Positions 1-10,700 of a stretch of 64,000 nucleotides of DNA are shown one piece after another. The notes beneath the pieces are model-generated. The model was given only the letters and a program-made list of their open reading frames with translations. It searched no databases and was not told the DNA's origin. The position numbers were made by a program, and so were the translations under genes. Source of the stretch: Nymphaea colorata (taxonomy: Eukaryota > Streptophyta > Magnoliopsida > Nymphaeales > Nymphaeaceae). Each line of letters starts with the position of its first letter. Within the stretch, counting starts at the first letter, position 1. The stretch spans positions 11,954,571 to 12,018,570 of the forward strand of contig NC_045151.1 in NCBI RefSeq assembly GCF_008831285.2, written 5' to 3'.

Positions 1-571
1 GGTCCAGAGGGCAGCTCCACCGTACTGTCCCATGATCAATTGAAAATTTGATAACCATAAATGTCGTCCAATAATCCATTCAACTGGTTCATGTGACTCT
101 GAGCATGAATGTTATTTTATTTAATACAAATAAATAATAACTTTATGTGACTTTTTTTAAATATTTAAAGAAATTATCTCATGTAAGTGTTTCGTAGATA
201 CCAGACGTTTGAAAATCTTATAATCGAAAAAAAAAAACCATGAAAATCAAATGTCAATAACAGATTTTATTAGCCAAAGAAAATTAAAACATACTAATGT
301 CAAGCTCTTCCGCAACTGCCCTGCTGGTGGGATCCCCACCAAAGCTTTGTTCCAAAAAATTACACTATGCAATCAAAGGATCGTGCTTAAACAAAGGCCA
401 TAGGGGAAACACCTGCGGAAACAAATAAAACAGAAAGCTTAAAAAAAAAAAATCTCAGTAATAGTTTATTGAAAAGATCCTCAGCCAGCCCTCTGCCCGT
501 GACTTCAATCTGATCACGATGTCTTTTAATGGAACGGAAAATATTCACCATTGGAGTCCTGCCCTCTAAAC

Positions 572-865
572 TAAGGCTGGGCATCGGGCTGGAGAGCTGG
601 CAGCTACCCTGTACTCGGCTGGACTCGGAACCGGTTTCGGGCCCAAAAAAAAAAGGGCATCCGGCCAGTGTAGTTGGTCCCGATAAACTCGGGTGGGTGC
701 AATAGCAGTTTTTTAATATATTTTTTATTATTTTTATATATAATAATAATATTTTATTTTGATTTTTAATATTTATATATTACTTCATATTAAAATATAT
801 ATTTTATAATTTAATCGGGCCGGTCCTGGCCTTCGGGTGTCGGGCCGGCCCGATGCCAAGGCTTA
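572..865. mobile_element. hAT-type miniature inverted-repeat element (MITE)
   Basis: A 294-bp element with GC-rich ends around a very AT-rich core. The left end begins TAAGGCTGGGCATCGGGC, and the right end read on the other strand begins TAAGCCTTGGCATCGGGC. It is flanked by a perfect 8-bp direct repeat CTCTAAAC (564-571 and 866-873), the target-duplication length of hAT transposons. It has no coding capacity, so it would be a non-autonomous element. The boundaries are seen directly; the superfamily is inferred from the duplication length. Confidence 0.85.
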
Positions 866-873
866 CTCTAAAC

Positions 874-3012
874 TACCACGAAGCCACCATAACCAATCAC
901 TTTCATTCGACACCAAGGGGTTTTTGATGGTTTGGAATTTTGATTCAATAATAAAAAATTTCAAAAGCATAATTCCAACTCAAACTTGAATGGAATCGAA
1001 ATTCCAGGTTTCAGTTTCCTAATTCCATAAACAAAATACCATGTTTGCTTAACAATTCCAGTTTCTTAAAAAATGAGCACTTTGATTCTAAAAATCCATG
1101 CTTCTGAATATATCAAATGCCCCCTAAGTAAATCGCACTATCGAAACTAGACTGAATGTTTTCCAATAATAGAGTTGAAAGGCCATTTTAAGCTTTTATA
1201 AGTTTAAATTGCGCATCTCCTGATTTTCGTGTTCTTCTAACCTTTATCTCAACTCATATACGATTTGATTCGAAAGCGTAGGCTGTTGGGTTGACGTTGC
1301 TTGTTTGATTCTCGTTGTTGTTATTTTCTTGGGCCTTATGGTTAGGGGTTGCGACGACTAAGTACACAAAATGTTTGAGAAACTTGAGTTGTAGAAAATG
1401 GCACAATAAAAAGCGATGTTATACACTTTAGGCAAAAAAGTGGAAGACTTTCCTGCGATGAGGCAATGTAACCTGCAGTTGGGAGAAAAACAGATTCACG
1501 CCCAATAAAAAGCGAAGAGAGAATCAAAAGTAACTCGGATAAAAGTCAGCTTACTTCCATGAACAACAAAATTCTCCCACACATCCAGTAGCCGAGCCAG
1601 CGTGGGGCAAGCGTGGGCACCTGCCTACGCCAGCGTAAGAAAGCTCCACAGTGAAATGGAGCCTCAGTCTGCCTCACGCCCGTGTTGACGCCGTCTTGCC
1701 CACGCCAAAAATGGATCCGGTCCCAATCTGTGCATCTTGCATGCTCTTTCGTTTCGCTGCCGCAGCTCCAACATCAGGGCTATCAGCAAGTTTGCTTGGA
1801 TCTTCTCCCCTCTGTAGCCTCAGGACAGATCTTCGGCAGCAGCAGGTCTGCTCCTCCCTTTGGCCTTCCCCCCTCCACCGCAGGTTGGCTCTTTCGCTTC
1901 TCAGTTCTCCCTTCACATCTTTCAGCCCTGCATCGATTTTGGGTGTTTGGTTTTGGGCGTTTAATGTCTATTTGTTTGATTTATTTTCTATTTTGTCTGC
2001 ATCTCGTTAGCCCTAAATCTGCTAATTCCCCTCAACTGAAAATGTGCTCTCTGTCGCTATGAGGTGGATGTTGCTGGAGGCAAAGTTTCTCCACTTGACT
2101 TGTTCTCTCTCGTTTGTGTGCTATTTAAATTTCATATTACTGGCGTTTTTCGTTTGTTGTTGCTTTCTTTTTTGTTTTCTGAAATAAGATTGAAGTTGAA
2201 CACTACATGGTTTTTGTTGTTTTCATTTTTGTTTTTGCTTCTGTTAGTGTGGAGACCAAGGGATGAGCTTTAGCCTTTAGTCAAGCTGAGACCTTACACT
2301 TGATAAAGCAAGTGCAGCAGTTCGTCACAGCAATATTAAAGCTATACAAGAAAATGCTTAATGAAGATTTCTTTTACTAATGAAGGATTACAAAGTTGGT
2401 TTGAAATAGGGTTCAAGATGATCAGGCAAAGAGACAAACGTTGATGTATACCAGTGTGGGCAGAACGGGGAACCTCAAATTTGTCCCTCTCATAATAGGC
2501 TTGTCTTGAACATGAATCAAGCTTTATTTTTTTTACAGCTCAAGCTTGGCATTACCGAGCATTATTGAAGAAGAAAGAAAATATGATTTGATGAAGAAAA
2601 TTTGATCCAATGTAAGCTATAATAGGCTTAGTCTTGATTCCTTGCAACAGAAAATTTGTGTATGATTTGATGAAGAAAGAGATTTGAAAGTTACTTTCAT
2701 ATACTAGAGTGCTGAAATTAGATCCAATGTACTAGTTACCATGAAATTTAGTAGTAAAAAAAATGAAAATTTAAGTTTAAAGTAGTAGAAAAGTTAGCTT
2801 TTTTTTTTTTTGGAAGAAAGCTCTCAAGTTGTTGAAAATGTTTATCAACTTTTATGTATTTTAAAATTTGATAATTTTTTCACATATTATGAATTAGTGT
2901 CACATAACAAAAAATTTCTGGCTCTGTCACTGCACGCACCATGGAGAGAGCCTTTTATGTTACTTTTACTGTTTGTTATTGTTGGGACCAATATTTTGTT
3001 AGCCATATTCGT

Positions 3013-3054
<42 letters not shown>

Positions 3055-3340
3055 GTGCATGATGCGTAAGAGAGTTTCTTGTTGGTGGATTGTTAAGGGA
3101 TTGAAATATATAAATGAAAAAAAAAAAACTGTGAGGTATCAATATGAAAATGACCAAATTTTTGTGTGTCTGTGAGGGCAACTGCCCACACAAGCCCACA
3201 CCTTCCTCTGCCCCTGGACGTAGGCTGATTTTTAGCTGAAGCACGTTCGCTTTGATTCACTTCATTCTTGGGCGTGAGTATGTTTTTCTCCCAACTTGCG
3301 GTTACGTTGCTGTTAAAGCATGTCATTCAATGGTTTGAAA
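874..3340. other. Intergenic stretch, no recognised gene
   Basis: AT-rich intergenic DNA. A GC-richer, pyrimidine-rich block at about 1590-2060 carries overlapping short open frames but no recognisable domain or convincing splice structure. A segment ending near 2932 on the minus strand begins with a variant of the CAGTGGCGGAGCC end seen at 3347 and 12130. A (CT)n tract lies at 3016-3053. I see no supported gene here. Confidence 0.6.
3016..3053. repeat. (CT)n microsatellite
   Basis: About 19 uninterrupted CT dinucleotides in intergenic DNA. It creates artificial Ser-Leu or Arg-Glu repeat open frames on the two strands, which should not be taken as protein. Confidence 0.95.
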
Positions 3341-3346
3341 GGGAGG

Positions 3347-3515
3347 CAGTGGCGGAGCTATATTATAGCTGGTGTAGGCAACCAGTCACACAAATTTTAC
3401 CTTATTTACATATGTAAAAATCATTGATTTTTAATATTTTACAGAGTGCCCCTTCAAGTTTAAAATTTAACTTAGAGTGCTCCTTAGTCAGAGATTTCTA
3501 ACTCTACCATTGGAG
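3347..3515 (+). repeat. CAGTGGCGGAGC-type dispersed repeat
   Basis: The segment starts CAGTGGCGGAGCTATATT and continues into AT-rich sequence that includes a run related to CACAAATTTTACCTTATTT. The copy at 12130 starts CAGTGGCGGAACC and has the same order of motifs. The far boundary is approximate and no target duplication was found. This type of end is common in plant intergenic repeats; its superfamily is not assigned here. Confidence 0.4.
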
Positions 3516-3743
3516 AATTTATCTTTCTGTTTCCATATTTAGATAGGAGTTCTCTTCTTTCGTCATTAAGAGGCATTTTAGTCTTTTTTGAGATCCAAGC
3601 ACACACTCCTGTGTTCGGGGCTCCAACACCCAGCCAGCATCAACAAGATGCCCATTTTCAGTGTAACTATAAACATCGGACTGATTTTCTAAATTTTTAA
3701 TCAGATGATTGGCCTTGACACTTTTTTTTTTCACATTTTAAAG

Positions 3744-3880
3744 TTGCTTGGCAGTAGGAACACTTCGTGATTGTTTCATGAATTGACATAAATATTGGGG
3801 AACATTAATGAAACACATGTTTTAGTACTACAGTAGATTCATGAAACACTCAAAAAATGTCTTGTTGCCAAATGACCTTT
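3744..3880. repeat. Small inverted-repeat element, possible MITE
   Basis: The two ends are imperfect inverted repeats: the left reads TTGCTTGGCAGTAGGAAC and the right, on the opposite strand, reads GGTCATTTGGCAACAAGAC. Both then run into TGTTTCATGAAT. No clear target-site duplication could be placed, so the exact limits and the superfamily are uncertain. Confidence 0.35.
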
Positions 3881-4147
3881 TAGAATATGTTTAATAAGAA
3901 AAATGGTATGCAGATTCATTATTAGTTGCATTTGAATTTGGAAGATTTCCAGTTTCACAACCAAATCCAAATCTGAGTTTTAAGGTCCAACAAAGAAATC
4001 CAGCGAGATTTTATGTCAATGCATGCTATGCAACTAGGATCCGGCCTAATTCAACATTAAAATATAAGGTCCAAACTGAAGCCTGAATTCAAATTCAATT
4101 TTCGTAGAATTTGATGCAATCCAATGCGGTAAAGGCTGTATCCGACG

Positions 4148-4704
4148 TAGAGCTGCACACAGGCTGAGTCAAGCAACTCGGCTCAAAAAACTCGAGCTCG
4201 GGCTCTGCTCGAACTTGAGTCGAGCTCCTTATAGCAAGCTCAAGCTCGAGTCGGTTCAAAATACTTGAGCTCGGCACAAACTCGAGTCGAGCTCCTTATA
4301 GAAAGGTCAAGCTTGACTCGACTACACAAAATTGTGCTTGAACTCAACTTGTTTAACTCATTTAACTCGTTTAAGTGTTAAGTCGTTTGGTGTTAACTCG
4401 TATAACTATTAAGATGTTTGACTCATTTAAGCGTTAACTCATGTAAGCATTTATCTCATGTAACTTGTGAAAATTTGTTTTTACCCTAAAAGTCAAACGG
4501 GTGAATCGGTTTTGACAATATTATATAGAGTACTAGTTTGCAAGTCAAATCGAGTTCCTGAAACTCAAACTCGACTCGTTTATCATTTTGAGTATCTTTG
4601 TAAGCTCAAACTCGACTCGTTTATAAACGAGTCGAGCAAGAGCCGAGTTTTTTCGAGTGAGTTCAAGTTTAGCCCAAGTTGGTTCGGCTTGTTGTGCAGT
4701 CCTA
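4148..4704. mobile_element. hAT-type MITE with CTCGAG-rich subterminal repeats
   Basis: A 557-bp element. The left end starts TAGAGCTGCACACAGGCTGA and the right end, reverse complemented, starts TAGGACTGCACAACAAGCCG. Both subterminal regions are full of GAGCTCGAGTCG-like words. The flanks carry an imperfect 8-bp duplication, ATCCGACG (4140-4147) and ATCCAAGG (4705-4712), matching at 6 of 8 bases. It has no transposase frame. The ends and flanks are seen; hAT assignment is inferred from the 8-bp duplication. Confidence 0.75.
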
Positions 4705-4712
4705 ATCCAAGG

Positions 4713-6250
4713 GCACTGTGGACCCTCCAACTAAACCCATACAAGAACCTTCAAAAACGGTGATGTTGTGAATTTTCAATAAAGACAAACAGAAAACTTT
4801 TAAAGCCTTCAAAGACCAGTTCGGTCTTTTTATGGTTTGCCCACATCCAAATCCATGCGACAAGTGAAAACAAAATCCAATTTATCTCCAACAATTTTGC
4901 GCCTTCATTTCAAAAAGTAGATAGCTTTCATCCATTTTGAGATAGCCCAATCATATTATATGGATCATCCTCACAAGGGTTGGTGCAATAAAGTGATATA
5001 CAAGTTGAAGCATAGAAGGAACACCAATCCCAAGGCACTGAACGCAAGTCTATTCCATGGGCGAGGAGGGAAAGGGGGTGAAAGTTCAGTCCTCTTGTTA
5101 AGCAGTAGGATAAATACTCCCTTTACTAACCCAACAAGTCATATTATATGGATCAAGACTTTATACGGAGATCTTCATAGCTCTGAATGCTATATCTTGC
5201 TCGATATTTGGATACTCAAACACACAATGCATCCTGAGATCCATATCCAACACCGTCTCTCTTTTTCTCCTTCTTGTCCCCAAATTTTGTTATAAATGGG
5301 CTCTCTTTTTCGCTCTGCTTAGTCTAGAAAATGACATTCTTCATATTTGGCAGAAAAAAATCCGATGACTTGGTTCGGATTGGTGGATTTCGGATCTAGT
5401 GGACTCAAGATACTATAGATTTTGACGTGTAACAGAAATGATTTTAGATAGAACCCCAATCTGGCGAGCTCGATGGAGAGCTTGGAGCCATATACGCATC
5501 TTCGAAAGAATACAAACGGGCAGAATACCAAATCTTGTTGGATTAGATCCACATGATATTGCCAGACTTGGATCCCTCACCTTGGGATGCAAAGGGCTGA
5601 TAGAGGAAAAGTGCCTGCTCGACTTTCCTATTAATCCATGTTCTGATCAGGAAATCAAATAAATGCAGTCTAAAGTTCAGGTAATTAGATCCATTCTGCC
5701 CAATTGTGAAGCTGCATGTAGTCTATCGATATAGTTGTACAGGACATGCCCGATTCAGATCCAAATCCAGATCTGTATAATAGTCGCATAATACCCCTAA
5801 GGCCATGCCACCCTTATAACTTTAAGCTGGTCTCCTTGTATCTTTTTTCTGTGGATGGAGATTGTGAGGAGCCAATTTTGGAGATTATCTTAAGATCAGC
5901 TACTACATTATATGCGGCTTCGTGTTCTTATGCATCTTTGATCAAATTATATTATATATAGGAATGCCAAATGTCAAAAATGTAAAGAAAAAAAACATGA
6001 AAATTCAAGGCCTACCAAGTTTATAAGCTCAAATAGGTAACTCCATTAATAGGAAAATGCTTATAAAATTTGATTTATATGCTATAGTTTTTTTCATAAC
6101 AACAACTGAAAATGGAAAAATTAGTATATATATACATATATGTGTTTAATCCATCTATTTGAACTGGAGTGAGTTAGGAAACTGCGACGTGGACATTAAC
6201 CGTTTGTCTTTGAGCTTGCAGGAAAAGAGAAACTGATTAGTTATTCTTCT
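4713..6250. other. Intergenic stretch, no recognised gene
   Basis: AT-rich DNA with a few short open frames and no recognisable product. The 17-bp word TCATATTATATGGATCA occurs twice, at about 4952 and 5139, as a short direct repeat. Nothing else is supported. Confidence 0.6.
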
Positions 6251-7790
6251 TTTATGCAGAATTTTAAATATTTATATCAAGAAAAGCAAGGTATCTTCGC
6301 CATATGCATAATGCACGCTCTCAAATTCGCGCGAAAAATATTCTCGCCGAATGTTGGATTGAAACTTCACGGTTGCCACGTCATCGACCACCTATTCTTC
6401 CACCGCATAAGTGCCCTCAACGCCGTCTACAAACGGCAGAACGCCTCAATCTCTCTCTCGTCCTGTTTCTTTCTCTCTCTCACACACATCGATTTGGCGG
6501 TCGGAAATCCGACCGGCTTAACGTTCTCCGGCAAGGTTGAGAGCTTCAAAGAATGGATAGCACAATCATCTGAAGGAAGACTGCGTGAGGTCCATCTAGT
6601 GCAGGCCACCTCTGGATTTTCCGGCGGGAGCTAAGGGCTGCTTGGTTGCTTGCTCAACTGTTAGTCCGTTCCCCGAAGTTTTTTCCAATCAGATTCCGGC
6701 TTTTCTGCATTAGTTTGCCTCCTCTAAACTCTTCAACTTTCCCACAGTTCCTCAGGCCAAAAGATTTCCCGTGATAAAAGAGTTCCAGCAACGTGGAACA
6801 CTTGCTCGAGGAGCAGCCGTAGCAGGATTACTTCTTCCGATCAAATTCCGGTGGTTAGTCAAATCGCCGTTGTCTTTCTGGAGCATTTATACTTCCTGTC
6901 TCGATATCCACACCGGGGAGTGGAGTTGATCGAGAAGCTTTTGTGCAGCGTTTCCGAGCAAATTCCGGCGAATCTTCCATTCCGCCACCGGTTTATAATA
7001 TTAAAATCGTGCTTCGCGTAATGCTAACCGGTGAGTGGTTCCTCGTCCCACAGGAATTCTAGATTTTACTTGTGCCCGGCAGATTTTTCATAAATGAGTT
7101 CTGCATCCTTCCTGCTCTTTTGCTTTTCCTATGTCTTATCTATTTCCTGTGCCGGAGTTTATTAAATTCCTTAACTACCTTGTTGTATAGTTTGTTGACC
7201 CAACCGGCCAATCCTTGTGCAAGCTTCCGGCACTTCAGCGTCCCTTTCGATACAAGTTCACTCAAATTCTCACAATACTCTGGTGCTCCGAAGCCGAATT
7301 TAACGAAGTATATCCTTATCGTGAAAGCATTTCCCTCGATCAAAACCTTGACCTCCCGTTGTCGTCCTCAGGATTTCGGTCGAAGTTTCACTGCAAAAAG
7401 CGGTTCATCTACTGAAACCGAAAGCTCTGTTAGTCCTGCCCGGAATCTTCCTCTCTCTTCTTCATTTCTTCCGCTTTCAGAAGCCCTAGCTCCTCTAGAA
7501 GTATCTATCGCGAGAAAATAACGGATTTCAGCTTCTTATTAACGAATTCCGGCACTCATCCTGTCAAAAATTCCCTTTGGAAGAAACAGGGGCAAGTACG
7601 ATATTGATCAACCGATGAGAATCACCGACCGGAATGCGGCGATTCGGTGATTGCATCCCGGCGAGATCGACCACTCAATAGTTGCGGTCTTCAGAGTCGA
7701 ACTTTGAGATTGATCCTCGGAAGAAGGAACTGCATCAGTTTCCGGCGACCGCGTCCTCTAGTTCCGGTGAGCGCAAGCCTTCGGACAAAG
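6251..7790 (+). promoter_or_regulatory. Probable promoter and 5' leader of the potassium transporter gene
   Basis: This block is richer in GC and pyrimidines than its surroundings, lies just before the tentative first coding exon at 7791, and shows exon-like texture from about 6600. A possible leader-intron donor (CCG|GTGAGT) lies at 7031. Short upstream open frames occur close to the start, for example ATG at 7617 (11 codons) and ATG at 7634, both closed before 7791. KUP/HAK transcripts often have long, intron-containing leaders. The transcription start and the leader splicing cannot be fixed from sequence. Confidence 0.4.
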
Positions 7791-10700
7791 ATGGATATGG
7801 AGTCCGGATCTCCCCAAAGATGCACCGGCCCGTTCAACTTTCTGGTACGCCTTTATTTCCTTCTCTTTTTCTCTCCTACGACATCATTAGATAATTAGAC
7901 AGGAAAAAAGAACAGGGGCGCACTTGTTTGGATTCACGATTTGCCCTTGCAGTGCGCGATGGGATGCTATTACTTTTCTTCTTCTTCTCATTTCTCCCTC
8001 ACATTTCTGCATAAAGAACACCTGAATTTTTGTCCGTCCGTATATTAAAGGGCACTCCAGCACATTTCTCTCAATGGGACTGATTTTTTTCAAAAGAGGT
8101 TACCAACTCAAATAATGCATGCTTACTATGCCTCCGCTCCTCTTCTTCTGTACGCGCGTGGAACCCGAGTACTCTTTTTCTTGCTCACCAAGAAACCCTA
8201 TCTGTTGTTTTTCTTTTCATTTCAAAAGAGGGATGTTCCTATAACTAGTTTCATGACAAAACCTTTTTAATTTTGAAAGTTTAAAGTCAACCCACTTTAT
8301 CAGTTTTTTTTTTCCTTTTGCAGTTTACACTTAAAATGGCTCCGTAAGCAACTTCTTTTTTCCTTGAAGAAAGACTGTTTCTTGGGTTTTGCTAACTTGT
8401 CTATCTTTTGTTAATAAATAAAGCCTTTTCATATGGACAGGAAGTCTAGATCTCTTTTCCTTTTTCAAATTGTTCTGTCATCATTTTCAGAGTTCTTTGA
8501 AATTTATTTTCTTGATGTTGCGATCAAGAATAGCCATCATGTCATTTTTAGATATTATCTCTTCATGGGATTCCGGTATTTTCCAAATTTCGGATTTCGG
8601 TCGAGTGCCAAGTAACATTTTGTCACGATTCCCTTCAGTCCGCTGGTCCTCCTCTATTTTTGTGTTCTTCCTGCAACCTTCCTTGTCCTTTCCTCGACTC
8701 AATCTCGATGTGTGGAACCAGATGCTTTGAAACTTCCTCCTTAAGTCCCTTTCACGGAGAAGCAAATCTGAAACTTTGGTAGGGTTTGGACGACTAATTC
8801 TTCTTTAGAAAACCTGGTTTCGTCAAAATGATTTTTCTTAATGGGTTTTGAAAAAGAACGTTTTTGTATTTGGATAAAGTAAGGAGGCTAGTTTTTAACC
8901 TCTAAAAATAGCGTTTTCAGAAAACCAGCTTTTCTAAAAACCCGCCTTTTCATGCCACCCAAACAAATAAAAAAAATAATTGGAGGCAAGCAGCGTTTTT
9001 GAATGAATCGCTAAAAGAGGGTTTTGGGGTTTTGTCTTGTGGGCGACTCCACCACATCACATTCTCCGGACGGGAAATTCCGTTCTGCCGAGCTTTTTAG
9101 CGGTTGAGTGTCAGGCACGAAAAGTATACGGCAACCAACAACCCTTGTTCGGGACCGAGAGCTTATCAAACGCCGTCACGCTTTTCGTGCTTATCAATTG
9201 AAAAATTAGTAGGAAATAAAATAAGAAGTTGGCCTGTGGTCATCCATTACGGGAACCCGTTGGCTCCTGTGGCTTTCCATGTAATAAGGATTCCATTAAT
9301 GAATTTTGGAGCTTTCTTTATTTTTTGAATAATTTAAAAGAAAGTCTCATATAAAAGTAACCCATAAAACTTGGTTTTCTTGTTGCGTGATGAACATTAA
9401 GTCTCCATAGATGGTCGTAAAACATTTTTAGAAAATCAGTAAGTGGCTGAAAGCTGGATTCCCAAGTTTTTCTTCGACCAACAACACTTCATTTTTTTTT
9501 TTTTGTCTTACCACTTTTCTTTTGACTGGTAAGTGGCCAAGAAATCGGCCTAATCTTTCTTTCTTTCTGTTTTTTTCTTGTTTGTTCTTTTCCTATTTTA
9601 AGCTTTTAAGGAAGGGCACCTTTCTCCACTATCACAGACCGGGAAATGGACACTGAAATGGTTTTCTTCTTCGAATGTTTTAGTCGAAAGCTAAGAAATC
9701 AGGCTGACGGCATGCTGTTCGTAAGCTTGTTCTCAGAGTAAAGAGCCAAACTGTTAGGTTTCATTTCTTATCATCCAAGCACAAACTTCCATTCATATAA
9801 GAAAGGGAAATATCAGTGGCATAGGGCATAACTGTCATCTCATTCAAGTCTTCAAGTTTGCAAAGTTTTACTGTTCAATTAAGACGTAAGTGCTTAGCTC
9901 TTTAATCTTTCAACTGCGACCTGTAGAAGTATCGAGGCCAGTCAAAGATTTAGACCAAACTGTAACATTCCATTAAAACATAAAAAATGAAATGCTGATA
10001 TCATTGTTAAGTCATAACAAACAATATAAATGCCAAGACGATTATGTAATTGAAGAGGAAGACATCTTTAGTAGTCTCTAAGCCTGTTGGAAGATGCTGA
10101 GTCATGGAATCATCCAACGGTGCCAGCCATGTTCATTGCTCCTTTTGTCCAGAGGAGGAAGAGAAAGGAAATAACAACAGAAATAAATAAAAGATTGTCG
10201 TACCCCGGACCCCCTTGGTCAGAAAATGGACCGGACGCCCGTTTCTTTTAGCCGTAGCCGCCCGCGTGGTGAACGTGACGCGCTGAGGTGATATAAAAAT
10301 TGGCCTTTTTGCGACGGTCAAGTCATCCCATCCTTCTGTCTTCTTAATATTTTAATATCGACTGATTGTATCTTAAATCTGAAGTTGCTTAAGAAGTGTT
10401 TTGGAAGATTTTAGTAGTATGACTTTTAAATATATGTTAAGTAAAAGGGTTGGATCTTGAATCCATAAGATCTCATATCACTGTTGATCTGAGATTCACT
10501 GAAACAAACACAACCTTATTGTTAAAAATAAAAGTAGGTTCTCGAAGCTGGGGAAGTGTGAGAGTTTTAGCTCTAGTAGAATAAAATATTTTCCTACTCG
10601 GTTGACATTATTATTAAAAAAAAATAGAAAAAAGATAGGGCATTAATATCGGTTCCTATTGGCAAGAGACAGAGAGGACATAAGGCGACTATGATTTTGT

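Noticed and set aside
1651-2062. Two overlapping plus-strand frames of about 120 codons in a pyrimidine-rich block
   Set aside because: Composition-driven Ser/Leu/Pro-rich text with no domain, open in two frames at once.
8778-8965. Loosely inverted ends (GGGTTTGGACGACT and GTTTGGGTGGCATG), possible Harbinger-type MITE
   Set aside because: No 3-bp duplication could be placed and the inverted match is weak.
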